Part shown: positions 54,756 through 63,571 of the stretch, piece after piece
How positions within the stretch are numbered: position 1 is the stretch's first letter
Layout of the letters: each line of letters opens with the position of its first letter
Origin: Salegentibacter sp. 24
GTDB taxonomy: Bacteria > Bacteroidota > Bacteroidia > Flavobacteriales > Flavobacteriaceae
Assembly: GCF_004362395.1 (NCBI RefSeq)
Contig: NZ_SNWE01000009.1
Span: forward strand, 1-64,000
DNA length: 64,000 nt
Direction: 5' to 3'
Made by a program: the position numbers and the translations under genes
The notes under the pieces: model-generated
Databases searched by the model: none
What the model was told of the DNA's origin: nothing
Seen by the model: the letters and a program-made list of their open reading frames with translations, nothing else

Positions 54756-56510
54756 ATGAAATTGAAGTTTTTAATACTTAGCGTTTTATTTTTTACCGGT
54801 ATTGGTTTACAAGCCCAGGTAAAGTTCGTTGCCAAAGTGAGCAAGGACAAACTGGGCGTTAACGAGCGACTTAGGGTAGATTTTGAAATGAACCAGGATG
54901 GTGACAATTTTAGGCCACCTCCTTTCGATGGTTTTACTGTGGTTGGGGGCCCCAACCAGGCAGTAAGCAATAGTTGGGTTAATGGTACCCGCACCTATTC
55001 AAAGACCTATTCTTACTATTTACAGCCAACCTCACGTGGAAGTAAAACTATAACTCAGGCCGAGATAACCATAGATGATAAGGTTTATAAAACAACTCCT
55101 ATAGAGGTTGAGGTTACCGCCGCGGTAGACAAACCGACCGATGGCGATAACTCTGAACTTATTGCCTCAGAAAACCTTCATTTGGTAGCCGAGGTTTCCG
55201 ATGCAAATCCTTATTTAAACGAAGGAATTACTGTAGTTTATAAACTATATGTAAGTCCTCGTATTAGCGTAAGTAATTTTAGGGAAGTTGACAGTCCAAA
55301 GTTTACAGATTTCTGGAGTCAGAATATTGAAATAAGAGAATTAAGACCAGAAAACACCGAATACAACGGGGAGCCTTATCGATATGTAGTGCTTAAAAAA
55401 GCGGTTTTATATCCCCAAAAAACAGGTAAGCTGGAACTTGAGCCCCTCACCTTATCAGTTGCCGTGGATGTTCCCAGTGACAGACGTGACATTTTTGGAA
55501 GCAGAATATACAAAACAATCAACAAAACTGTTGCTGCCGGTACTAAAACTATAAATGTGAAACCTTTACCCGAAGGAAAGCCTGCCGGATTTACTGGTGC
55601 AGTAGGTGATTTTAAAATGGACGTGAGTACCAGCAAGAAACAACTAAATGCTTCAGAATCCTTTGAAGCCAATGTTGAAATCAGTGGTAATGGAAATTTA
55701 AATCTATTCGAATTACCTGCCCTGGAGGTACCTTCCTCCTTAGAAATATATGATCCTGAGCGGATAGAGAATGTTACCACTACGCTCAATGGAAAACAAG
55801 GAAGCATTATAGAAAGTTACACCATTGTGCCTACCCGTAAAGGGCAGTATCCAATTAAACCTCTTAATTTTGCATATTTCGACCCGGAAACTGAAACATA
55901 TAAAAGCCTGAATTCAGAGGAAATTGTGATAGACGTAGCAGCAAGCCCCCTGGGTACCAGAAATAACACTATTGCCAGTAACCAAAAACAATCGGTTCAG
56001 CTTCCATCAGAGCAATTTCGGTTTATTAAAACTGATACCCATTTAAATCCATTAAACCAACAGGCATTTTTTAGATCCTGGGTTTTTTGGGGTTCTCTAG
56101 TGCTACCTTTTGCGGCGATTCCCTTATTTATTTTATTTGGAAAAAGAAGAGATGCCATGGCTGCTGATGTCATCGGAAACCGGAGGAAGAAAGCAGATAA
56201 ACTGGCCAGAAAATACCTTTCTGAAGCAAAGAAAAATTTAGGGCATCAACAGCGTTTTTACGAGTCGCTAGAGCGTGCAATGCATAATTACCTCAAAGCG
56301 AAGCTGCATATTCAGACTTCAGAAATGAGTAAGGAAAGGATTGTCGAGATACTGAATGAAAAAAATGTTGCTCTAGAAACTTCTGCAGGATTTATCGAAG
56401 TACTCAAGAGTTGCGAATTTGCTCGTTATACACCCGCATCAGATACAGCTCAACAGGAAGACTATGATAAAGCGGTTAGGGTAATTTCCAAACTCGATAA
56501 AAATTTGTAG
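54756..56510 (+). CDS. batD: BatD, oxygen-tolerance protein
   Basis: The 584-residue protein has a signal peptide and tandem beta-sandwich domains with KDKLGVNERLRVDFEMNQDG, FTVVGGPNQAVSNSW and VSDANPYLNEGITVVYKLY. These are the landmarks of BatD. A membrane helix is followed by a cytoplasmic helical tail (RKYLSEAKKNLGHQQRFYES). It is fifth in the Bat series behind batC. It is anchored in the inner membrane with a large periplasmic part. Function is inferred from the operon name. Confidence 0.92.
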   Translation: MKLKFLILSVLFFTGIGLQAQVKFVAKVSKDKLGVNERLRVDFEMNQDGDNFRPPPFDGFTVVGGPNQAVSNSWVNGTRTYSKTYSYYLQPTSRGSKTITQAEITIDDKVYKTTPIEVEVTAAVDKPTDGDNSELIASENLHLVAEVSDANPYLNEGITVVYKLYVSPRISVSNFREVDSPKFTDFWSQNIEIRELRPENTEYNGEPYRYVVLKKAVLYPQKTGKLELEPLTLSVAVDVPSDRRDIFGSRIYKTINKTVAAGTKTINVKPLPEGKPAGFTGAVGDFKMDVSTSKKQLNASESFEANVEISGNGNLNLFELPALEVPSSLEIYDPERIENVTTTLNGKQGSIIESYTIVPTRKGQYPIKPLNFAYFDPETETYKSLNSEEIVIDVAASPLGTRNNTIASNQKQSVQLPSEQFRFIKTDTHLNPLNQQAFFRSWVFWGSLVLPFAAIPLFILFGKRRDAMAADVIGNRRKKADKLARKYLSEAKKNLGHQQRFYESLERAMHNYLKAKLHIQTSEMSKERIVEILNEKNVALETSAGFIEVLKSCEFARYTPASDTAQQEDYDKAVRVISKLDKNL

Positions 56511-56586
56511 AATTTCCCTACTAGGGAATTTATAAAGTGGCTCTCTATGATTAAAAGAAGAAGATATGCCAGTGAAATTGTTTGAA

Positions 56587-57336
56587 ATGAAGAATTTGAT
56601 ATTTACTTTTCTTGTACTGGTTTCAGTTTTGGCGCAGGCTCAAAATTCTGAGCTTTTTAAAGAAGCCAACCAGGCGTATGCGAGTGATAATTTTGAAACA
56701 GCCATAGCAAAATACGAGAAAATCCTTGAAAACGGCGAAACTTCAGTAGCGGTCTATTACAACTTGGGCAACGCCTATTATAAGTTAAATAATGTTGCGC
56801 CAAGTATTTATTATTACGAAAAGGCACTTCAACTAGACCCTACTGATGAGGATGTGCAAAACAATTTAAAATTTGCGCAGAGCATGACAATTGATGACAT
56901 CCCTAACAATGAGGAAACTGGTCTTCAAAAGCGTATAAATCAATTAATTTCGACTTTTTCCTATAATACCTGGGCTTACCTGGCCATTGGTCTTTCGGTA
57001 TTATTTGTGACCTTATTTTTACTTTATTATTTCAGCCACACTCCTTTACGAAAACGCGTATTATTTGGACTTGCAGTTTTTATTTTTTTATTAGGTTGCA
57101 CCTCGGTCATTTTTGCATTTCAGCAACAGGAAATTCAGTTTAACAATCAATTTGCCATTATTTTTGCTGAAGAAGCTGCGGTAAAGAATGAACCTTCACC
57201 TCGTGGTGAGGCAGCTTTTAAGCTTCACGCTGGGACGAAAGCTAAGGTCCTGGAGAATTACCAGGGCTGGGTAAAAATAGAACTCCCAAATGGCACACAG
57301 GGTTGGATAGAAAATAATAATTTGAAACGCCTATAA
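56587..57336 (+). CDS. batE: BatE, TPR and SH3-like domain membrane protein
   Basis: I prefer the Met at 56587 (MKNLIFTFLVLVSVLAQAQ), which begins a signal peptide; an upstream Met at 56566 adds seven residues. After the signal come TPR repeats (FKEANQAYASDNFETAIAKY, YYNLGNAYYKLN), two membrane helices (about 130-185), and a C-terminal SH3-like region with AGTKAKVLENYQGWVKIELP. It closes the Bat operon. SH3 domains of this type bind peptidoglycan or proteins. Confidence 0.9.
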   Translation: MKNLIFTFLVLVSVLAQAQNSELFKEANQAYASDNFETAIAKYEKILENGETSVAVYYNLGNAYYKLNNVAPSIYYYEKALQLDPTDEDVQNNLKFAQSMTIDDIPNNEETGLQKRINQLISTFSYNTWAYLAIGLSVLFVTLFLLYYFSHTPLRKRVLFGLAVFIFLLGCTSVIFAFQQQEIQFNNQFAIIFAEEAAVKNEPSPRGEAAFKLHAGTKAKVLENYQGWVKIELPNGTQGWIENNNLKRL

Positions 57337-57401
57337 GAAAAATTGATATTAGTTTAACATAAAAGTATTGATTTTTGTTTTTAACTAGAGGCATTTGTTA
57401 G

Positions 57402-57409
57402 TATTTTTG
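57402..57409 (+). promoter_or_regulatory. -7 element immediately before a GTG start
   Basis: TATTTTTG matches TAnnTTTG and ends 5 bases before the GTG of the next gene. A TTTG at 57374-57377 lies 24 bases upstream instead of 19. If real, transcription would begin at or inside the start codon, giving a leaderless message. Confidence 0.45.
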
Positions 57410-57414
57410 CCGCT

Positions 57415-57705
57415 GTGAAAAGATTAGCCCACTTACTAACATTTATTTTTTTGTTGTTTATAGCAACGCCAAGTATTGTGGCTTATATTGATAATTCGGT
57501 AGATGTTTCGTTTGCTTTTAACGTGAACGAAGAGGAAAGTTCTTCAAAAAACGAGATCAATCTTGAATTTAATTTAGAAGAAAGCCATTCTAATTACGCC
57601 AGTATACAATATCTACAGGAACACACACTTACAAAAGATATATATAAAGAAAGTTATCCTATTGTCTTTCTTGATGTTATTTGCCCACCACCTAAACACG
57701 CTTAA
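57415..57705 (+). CDS. Small exported hypothetical protein (GTG start)
   Basis: A 96-residue protein with an N-terminal hydrophobic segment (RLAHLLTFIFLLFIATPSIVA) that looks like a signal peptide or anchor. The mature part is acidic (NEEESSSKNEINLEFNLEE) and ends PPPKHA. The codon at 57415 is GTG; there is no other Met in the frame, so it is the only good start. It precedes the SulP gene by about 190 bases. I know of no function; it may be a regulator or small partner of the transporter. Confidence 0.6.
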   Translation: MKRLAHLLTFIFLLFIATPSIVAYIDNSVDVSFAFNVNEEESSSKNEINLEFNLEESHSNYASIQYLQEHTLTKDIYKESYPIVFLDVICPPPKHA

Positions 57706-57736
57706 TCTTACCAAGCTTTTCTGAATTTTTCAACAA

Positions 57737-57758
57737 ATTTCTGCCAACTTGCAGAAAT
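57737..57758 (+). repeat. Inverted repeat before the SulP transporter gene
   Basis: ATTTCTGC and GCAGAAAT form a perfect 8-base inverted repeat with a 6-base spacer. It lies about 130 bases before the preferred SulP start and could be an operator or a weak terminator; no T run follows. Confidence 0.4.
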
Positions 57759-57893
57759 GACACCTGGCATTCATAATCCATGTATGCCAAAAAATTCTAT
57801 TCATTTTTTACAAATTAGATTTTAAGGATCATTTTGAATTTCCTAAAAATTCAATTATGGAAGTTTGAATTTTCTCAACTTAATAAAGATTTT

Positions 57894-59453
57894 ATGTTTA
57901 AACATCTAAATAAAGATTTTCCTGCAAGTATCGTCGTTTTTTTCGTAGCCATCCCGTTGTGTTTAGGAATTGCCCTTGCCAGTGGAGCTCCATTATTTTC
58001 AGGCTTAATCGCCGGTATGGTTGGAGGTATTGTAGTAGGTAGTATTTCAAATTCTCAACTTGGGGTTAGTGGTCCCGCAGCCGGTCTTGCTGTAATTGTT
58101 TTAGGAGCCATACAGTCACTTGGTAGTTATGAAATATTTCTCGTTGCGGTAGTAATTGCCGGATTGCTTCAAATCATTATGGGCGCTTTAAAAGCCGGAA
58201 TCATTGGCTATTATTTCCCATCTTCAGTAATAAAAGGAATGCTGGCTGGTATTGGTATCACTATTGCCATATCACAAATTCCAAATGCACTGGGCCTTTC
58301 TCCCAATGTGGAAAGTTTTTCAATAGATCAGGGAGTTTGGGCTGCTTTTAGCCAATTAGCCAGTAATCTTCATTATGGCGCTATTTTAATTACTTTACTT
58401 GCACTTTCCATTTTACTATTATGGGAAAAGGTTCTAACAGGAAAGCACAAAATTTTCAGTATTATTCCAGGACCCCTGGTTGCAGTAGCCATGGGAGTGA
58501 TTTACTACCTAATAGCAGAAGGTCCTGTTTTGGGAATTCAACAATTTCAATTAGTAACGGTACCAGTTCCTGATAGCGCAGCTTCTTTCTTTGGACAGTT
58601 TTCAATGCCAAATTTTGCTGAAATCACAAATTCGGAAGTATGGGTAGTCGCTATTACTCTGGCCATTGTTGCCAGTTTGGAAACTTTACTGAGCGTCGAG
58701 GCAATAGATAAATTAGACCCCTTAAAAAGGACAACGAATACCAACCGGGAGCTCTATGCCCAGGGAACAGGAAATATTATTTCGGGACTTATTGGGGGTT
58801 TACCAGTGACTCAGGTAATTGTAAGAAGTTCTACCAATATGCAGTCCGGAGGTAGAACAAAGATGTCGGCTATTTTGCACGGTATAATTATTCTTTTCTC
58901 CATTATTGCGATCCCTACAGTTTTAAATATGATTCCACTGGCTGTACTTGCTGCCGTCCTTTTAATGGTAGGTTATAAATTGGCAAAACCAGCCCTGTTT
59001 AAGCAAATGTTTAAATTAGGAAAGGGACAATTTCTTCCTTTTATAATCACCATTCTGGGGGTTGTGTTTTTAGATCTTCTTATGGGAATTGGACTTGGAC
59101 TTGCAGTAGGCATTTCCGTTATTTTAATAAATAGCTATAAAAACTCTCATTTCTTGCATAAGGAAGGTTACGAACTTAACGATGGGCAATATAAAATCAC
59201 TCTTGCCGAAGAATTATCTTTTCTAAATAAAGGAGCAATTTTAAGAGAATTAAATGAAATTCCTGATGGATCTACTGTAAGTATTGATGTTAGGAAAACA
59301 AGAGTGCTTGATTATGATGTATTGGAAATTTTAGATGAATTCGCTATTAAAGCAAAACGAAAAGATATTACCATTAAACTTATTTCTGACAAGGGTGAAG
59401 TAGTAAACCCTGATAGTTTCAGAAGGTTTTTTGGACTGGATGTTCCGGTTTAA
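57894..59453 (+). CDS. SulP family inorganic anion transporter with STAS domain
   Basis: I choose the Met at 57894 (MFKHLNKDFPASIVVFFVAI), the usual family start; the longer frame from 57834 adds 20 residues. The protein has some 10-12 membrane helices, the SulP signatures PLCLGIALASGAPLFSGLIA and GVSGPAAGLAVIVLG, and a C-terminal STAS domain (about the last 90 residues). SulP proteins move bicarbonate or sulfate with Na+ or H+. Substrate cannot be decided here; bicarbonate is a common case in marine flavobacteria. Confidence 0.92.
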   Translation: MFKHLNKDFPASIVVFFVAIPLCLGIALASGAPLFSGLIAGMVGGIVVGSISNSQLGVSGPAAGLAVIVLGAIQSLGSYEIFLVAVVIAGLLQIIMGALKAGIIGYYFPSSVIKGMLAGIGITIAISQIPNALGLSPNVESFSIDQGVWAAFSQLASNLHYGAILITLLALSILLLWEKVLTGKHKIFSIIPGPLVAVAMGVIYYLIAEGPVLGIQQFQLVTVPVPDSAASFFGQFSMPNFAEITNSEVWVVAITLAIVASLETLLSVEAIDKLDPLKRTTNTNRELYAQGTGNIISGLIGGLPVTQVIVRSSTNMQSGGRTKMSAILHGIIILFSIIAIPTVLNMIPLAVLAAVLLMVGYKLAKPALFKQMFKLGKGQFLPFIITILGVVFLDLLMGIGLGLAVGISVILINSYKNSHFLHKEGYELNDGQYKITLAEELSFLNKGAILRELNEIPDGSTVSIDVRKTRVLDYDVLEILDEFAIKAKRKDITIKLISDKGEVVNPDSFRRFFGLDVPV

Positions 59454-59475
59454 AATTGAATAAAAAAGAATTTAT

Positions 59476-59507
59476 AAGGGAAAGTCTGTTTATTCGGCTT
59501 TCCCTTA
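59476..59507. terminator. Convergent terminator between SulP and CvpA genes
   Basis: AAGGGAAAG and CTTTCCCTT form a perfect 9-base stem with a 13-base loop. It lies directly between the two convergent stop codons, overlapping the first bases of the cvpA stop. Confidence 0.75.
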
Positions 59508-60038
59508 TTCATTTTCCAAAAAGTCATTTTCTTGGTCTAAAATGTCCCTTTCCTTCGCTTCACGTATTACTGAAGGCAGAATAATAGGAGCAATAACTTT
59601 AACGGGCTTATAGAGTTTGGAGGCTTCAAGGCTTTCCTGGTCAACCAGATCGATTTCTTCGTTTGTAGCAGCAAAAAACATAATTACAACACTAGCTATA
59701 AAACCCATTTTTAATAATCCGAAAACCCCACCAAGTAATTTGTTTACAATGCCAAGGGCAGCAAAACCCGCCATTTTGGTTAAGATTTTTCCTGCCAGGG
59801 TAACGAGAAAAAGAATAAGGATAAAAGTGATAGCGAAAGCGATTAAATTTAAATACCGGGAATCCCATCCCATATTTTCAGAAAAGAAACTACTCAAAAT
59901 ATAAGAAAAATGAATAGCTCCGTAAATACCTGCTACAATACCTACTAAAGAAGCAATTTCGGCCAGGAGCCCTCTAAAGAAGCCTCTAACAAGTCCGTAA
60001 AGCAGAATTAACGCCAGGACAATATCTATTGTATTCAT
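59505..60038 (-). CDS. CvpA family membrane protein
   Basis: The 177-residue protein has four hydrophobic segments and the CvpA pattern DIVLALILLYGLVRGFFRGL, then GKILTKMAGFAALGIVNKLL. E. coli CvpA is needed for colicin V export and purine-linked phenotypes; in other bacteria the role is unclear. It is alone on the minus strand between two plus-strand genes. Confidence 0.9.
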   Translation of the reverse strand: MNTIDIVLALILLYGLVRGFFRGLLAEIASLVGIVAGIYGAIHFSYILSSFFSENMGWDSRYLNLIAFAITFILILFLVTLAGKILTKMAGFAALGIVNKLLGGVFGLLKMGFIASVVIMFFAATNEEIDLVDQESLEASKLYKPVKVIAPIILPSVIREAKERDILDQENDFLENE

Positions 60039-60129
60039 ATATCAAATATAGTAAATTACCTTAGTCACTAATTCACCATATAAAATTGAAAGAAATCACT
60101 CCTGCCAGTAATTTCAAATACTAAGATAT

Positions 60130-60137
60130 TATCTTTG
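60130..60137 (+). promoter_or_regulatory. -7 element four bases before the next ATG
   Basis: TATCTTTG matches TAnnTTTG exactly and ends four bases before the ATG at 60142. No TTTG is found 19 bases upstream. A leaderless or near-leaderless transcript is implied. Confidence 0.45.
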
Positions 60138-60141
60138 TGGC

Positions 60142-60498
60142 ATGACAAGAGACGAAAATTTGAAAGGCAGATGGAATAGCTTACAGAAGCAGCTCTCAAA
60201 CCAGTTTGCCGATGGGGAACCTATGGATTTGGATGCGATAATTTATGTTATCGGAGTTCAGGAATTAGGTCAGCCTCATAGAAAATTTAAAAAAGACCAG
60301 AAGATAGATTTGATGCATATCGCTATTTGCCGTTTACTGGAACCCTATGGGTATTACGAATTTGACTATTTTGATGAAGAGGGATGGCCACATTATAAGA
60401 TTTTAGAACAATTACCTACCCTTAAAGCAGGGGAACAATCGGTTTTAATGAAAGAAGCTATCGTGAATTATTTTATAAATAATGGATACATAGATTAA
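60142..60498 (+). CDS. Conserved hypothetical protein
   Basis: A 118-residue soluble protein without a signal peptide. It has a helical N-terminus and the conserved-looking stretches IIYVIGVQELGQPHRKFKKD and YGYYEFDYFDEEGWPHYKIL. I recall similar short proteins in flavobacteria but no function. It ends 66 bases before pheS and may be co-transcribed with it. Confidence 0.65.
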   Translation: MTRDENLKGRWNSLQKQLSNQFADGEPMDLDAIIYVIGVQELGQPHRKFKKDQKIDLMHIAICRLLEPYGYYEFDYFDEEGWPHYKILEQLPTLKAGEQSVLMKEAIVNYFINNGYID

Positions 60499-60564
60499 AG
60501 GTTGCTCGTGAGGTCTAAACCTACATTTTTACTAAATTTACCCCTTTGAAAAGAAAAGGAACTG

Positions 60565-61584
60565 ATGATAGAAAAAATAAAGAAACATATTGCTGAAGTA
60601 GAAGCTTTTAAAACCGAATCGGCAAAAGAAGTTGAAGCTTTCAGAATAAAATATCTTGGTAAAAAAGGAATTTTAAACGATTTCTTCGCTTCTTTCAAAG
60701 AAGTTCCCAAGGAGCAAAAAAAAGAATTTGGACAGGCAGTAAATTCACTCAAAAAAGCTTCTGAAACCAAAGTTACCGAGCTAAAGGAAAACCTGGAAAA
60801 TAAACAGGAAGTAAAAGGAATTTACGGCGATCTTTCAAGACCGGGAGAGCCTATTGAAATTGGTTCTCGCCATCCTATTTCTATCGTGAAGAACCAAATT
60901 ATTGAGATTTTTTCAAACATAGGCTTTAATGTTTCGGAAGGCCCCGAAATGGAGGATGACTGGCATAATTTTACTGCTCTGAATCTGCCGGAATACCATC
61001 CCGCTCGGGATATGCAGGATACCTTCTTTATTCAGACAGATCCCGATATTTTGCTGCGTACCCATACCTCTTCAGTGCAGGTTCGCTATATGGAAGATAA
61101 CAAACCTCCAATTAGAACAATTTCCCCAGGAAGAGTATTCAGGAATGAAGCAATTTCGGCCCGTTCCCACTGTATCTTTCATCAGGTGGAAGGACTTTAT
61201 ATTGATAAAAACGTCAGTTTTGCTGACTTAAAACAGACCTTGCTCTATTTTACCAAACAACTTTTTGGTAAATCAAAAATTAGATTAAGGCCTTCATATT
61301 TTCCATTTACCGAACCAAGTGCGGAAGTCGATATCTACTGGGGCCTTGAGACGGAAACTGATTATCGAATCACCAAAGGAACCGGCTGGTTAGAAATAAT
61401 GGGCTGTGGTATGGTAGATCCCAATGTACTTAGAAATTGCAATATAGATCCTAAAGAATATTCTGGATTTGCTTTTGGAATGGGTATAGAACGAATAGCT
61501 ATGTTGCTTTATCAAATAGGGGACATTAGAATGTTCTATGAGAACGATCTAAGGTTTTTGGAACAATTTAAATCTTCTTTTTAA
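60565..61584 (+). CDS. pheS: Phenylalanine-tRNA ligase alpha subunit
   Basis: The 339-residue protein has the N-terminal coiled coil and class II catalytic domain with [20 protein letters not shown] (motif 2) and [14 protein letters not shown] (motif 3). [19 protein letters not shown] is the usual family segment. It pairs with PheT (not in this window) to load tRNA-Phe in the cytoplasm. Length is normal for the family. Confidence 0.97.
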   Translation: MIEKIKKHIAEVEAFKTESAKEVEAFRIKYLGKKGILNDFFASFKEVPKEQKKEFGQAVNSLKKASETKVTELKENLENKQEVKGIYGDLSRPGEPIEIGSRHPISIVKNQIIEIFSNIGFNVSEGPEMEDDWHNFTALNLPEYHPARDMQDTFFIQTDPDILLRTHTSSVQVRYMEDNKPPIRTISPGRVFRNEAISARSHCIFHQVEGLYIDKNVSFADLKQTLLYFTKQLFGKSKIRLRPSYFPFTEPSAEVDIYWGLETETDYRITKGTGWLEIMGCGMVDPNVLRNCNIDPKEYSGFAFGMGIERIAMLLYQIGDIRMFYENDLRFLEQFKSSF

Positions 61585-61627
61585 CAAACCTACCTAGCGC
61601 AGTTCTAGGACCATAACAATAAGAATT

Positions 61628-61799
61628 ATGAAAAATATTGGGCTTTTTATCTTTGGTATAATTGCCCTGGCAGTTATAGTTATTCTAGTGAGTGGTATTG
61701 GAAATAATCGAACTGGCATTAGGTGCCATTTTATTAGGTGTTATTGGCCTTATTCTTTGGGGGGTGTTTAAATGGGCTAAAAAAAAGATTGATGATTAA
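61628..61799 (+). pseudogene. Small two-helix membrane protein gene with a frameshift
   Basis: The first frame reads MKNIGLFIFGIIALAVIVIL, a clear membrane helix. After about residue 22 the sense moves to another frame (VVLEIIELALGAILLGVIGL, a second helix, then WAKKKIDD and a stop at 61797-61799). The first frame left alone runs into the unlikely RTGIRCHFIRCYW. The second frame's stop overlaps the next gene's ATG (TAATG). A one-base deletion or a sequencing error at about 61690-61700 is the best explanation. Too short for a 60-residue list. Confidence 0.7.
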
Positions 61800-62194
61800 T
61801 GAAGAAAGATATAGATATTCCTAAAGTTCAAAAAGTATATGTAGCTGCCGTAAAGGTTTACAATGAGGCTTTTAAAGTAGACGAATGGAATGCTTATCTC
61901 ATCAACGATAGAGATAAGTCCATTGAAATGGCTTTAATTGTAAGCAAAGGTTTCGATAAAGAAAAAGAAACATCAACGATTCGTCATAAACTGGAGAAAC
62001 TCCCGGCAAAATCATTTGCTAAAATAGAGTTTATTCAGGAAGAAGTACTGGCTTTTAACAACCAGTTTCAGGTTACTTTTTTTGCTGAAGGAAAGATGTT
62101 TGAAAAGAAATATTTATTTCGAAAAAACAGTATACACGAAAAAGCCTTAAGGGAAATTCCCATAATTCCGAACAAAGGAATTTTGGCTGAATAA
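61799..62194 (+). CDS. Conserved hypothetical protein
   Basis: A 131-residue soluble protein, beginning MKKDIDIPKVQKVYVAAVKV. It has a mixed alpha/beta pattern (EWNAYLINDRDKSIEMALIV, then AKIEFIQEEVLAFNNQFQVT) and no signal peptide. No family function is known to me. Its start overlaps the stop of the small membrane-protein gene (TAATG), so it is translationally coupled to it. The two genes together follow pheS by about 40 bases. Confidence 0.7.
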   Translation: MKKDIDIPKVQKVYVAAVKVYNEAFKVDEWNAYLINDRDKSIEMALIVSKGFDKEKETSTIRHKLEKLPAKSFAKIEFIQEEVLAFNNQFQVTFFAEGKMFEKKYLFRKNSIHEKALREIPIIPNKGILAE

Positions 62195-62200
62195 ATAGAT

Positions 62201-63196
62201 TCAAGTAAGTTTTTCAGCCAGCTTCTTTATAACCTTTTTTGGGTTTTTTCCTTCATATAGTATTCCGTAAACTGCATTAATTATAGGTGTTTTAGCACCT
62301 TTAGCCTGGTTGATTTTATAAGCACTTTCTGTGGCATAATACCCTTCTGCAATCATACTCATTTCCATTTGGGCACTTTTTACGGTATAGCCTTTCCCAA
62401 CCATATTTCCAAACATACGGTTTCGGCTAAATACGGAATATCCTGTTACCAAAAGATCTCCCAAATAAGCTGAATCATTAATGTTACGCTTCATTTTATG
62501 CACTTTCTTTATAAAGCGCTTCATTTCTTTAATAGCATTACTCATCAGTACACTCTGAAAATTATCTCCATATCCTAATCCGTGGGCAATTCCCGCCGCA
62601 ATAGCGTATATATTCTTCAACATTGCAGCATATTCGGTTCCTGTTACATCATCGCTTATTTTGCATTTTATATATTCACTGTTTAAATTCTTAGCAACGA
62701 TTTTTGCTTTTTCCTCATCGGTACAGGCAATAGTTAGGTATGAAAGCCTCTCGAGTGCAACTTCTTCAGCATGACATGGCCCGGTAATTACTCCAATATT
62801 ATCAGCCGGCACAAAGTGATATTCCTCAAAATGCTCGCCCACTATAAGGCTGCTTTCTGGAACAATTCCCTTAATAGCCGAGAATATGATTTTATTTTCC
62901 AACGAAACTGTTAATGCGTCCAATTCGCGCTTTAAAAAGGCGGAAGGAATTGCAAAAATAAGATAGTCCGCTGCTGCAATTGTTGCATTAATATCACTAC
63001 TTAATGCTAACTGATTTACATCAAATTCAACCGAGCTAAGATAATTAGGGTTGTGGTCCTGTTTCTTAATATGCTCTATTGCATAAGTACTACGCATATA
63101 CCAATAAATAGTATCTACATTTTCACTTAACATTTTTACAATCGCGGTAGCCCAGCTACCTCCGCCAATCACAGCAAATTTTGGAGATTTATCCAT
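62201..63196 (-). CDS. gpsA: Glycerol-3-phosphate dehydrogenase [NAD(P)+]
   Basis: The 331-residue protein has the Rossmann motif GGGSWATAIV (11-20), the NIGVITGPCHAEEVA segment, and the catalytic Lys in MLKNIYAIAAG. SAYLGDLLVTGYS and FSRNRMFG are GpsA landmarks. It makes sn-glycerol 3-phosphate for phospholipid synthesis. A TATTTTTG box at 63223-63216 upstream is the probable -7 element. It is convergent with the hypothetical gene, six bases from its stop. Confidence 0.94.
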   Translation of the reverse strand: MDKSPKFAVIGGGSWATAIVKMLSENVDTIYWYMRSTYAIEHIKKQDHNPNYLSSVEFDVNQLALSSDINATIAAADYLIFAIPSAFLKRELDALTVSLENKIIFSAIKGIVPESSLIVGEHFEEYHFVPADNIGVITGPCHAEEVALERLSYLTIACTDEEKAKIVAKNLNSEYIKCKISDDVTGTEYAAMLKNIYAIAAGIAHGLGYGDNFQSVLMSNAIKEMKRFIKKVHKMKRNINDSAYLGDLLVTGYSVFSRNRMFGNMVGKGYTVKSAQMEMSMIAEGYYATESAYKINQAKGAKTPIINAVYGILYEGKNPKKVIKKLAEKLT

Positions 63197-63571
63197 AGGT
63201 TGGTTTTCTGTAATTCAAAAATAAACAAATTTCTAAGTATATCTAAAGAGACGTTGTATATAAACAGGTTTCTTGAATAATAAACAAGAAAAGCCATTAA
63301 AAATTTAACATATTTAAATTCTGAACATTACAATTCTATAGGATTTTCAACGTTTTCTTTTAGATGACGGATCCTTCCTTGTGAAGGAGACGGATTTTCT
63401 TAGTTTTTTTGGTTGGTTATTTAGTTAGAAAACCGCAAACTCTCAATAGAATTGTAGTTTGCGGTTTTTGTTATTAAAAGACAAAAAACTAACAAAAATT
63501 TAGGACTAACAATAATTAGAATCCGACATTCCTTTCGTACTTTTCTTTTTACTAACTTAGTAATCAATGAT
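63197..63571. other. Intergenic region with a strong hairpin terminator and no obvious gene
   Basis: About 375 bases between divergent gpsA and the BON-LysM gene. It contains the gpsA -7 box, a small CCTTC-CTTGT-GAAGG hairpin near 63370-63384 followed by a T-rich run, and a very strong terminator at 63429-63470. Neither hairpin follows a protein gene on its own strand, so a small RNA upstream of one or both is possible. Confidence 0.5.
63429..63470 (+). terminator. Perfect 13-base hairpin terminator without an upstream gene
   Basis: AAAACCGCAAACT and AGTTTGCGGTTTT pair perfectly around a 14-base loop, followed by T and G. The nearest plus-strand gene upstream is over 1.2 kb away and separated by gpsA, so whatever it ends is unknown. 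Confidence 0.8.
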
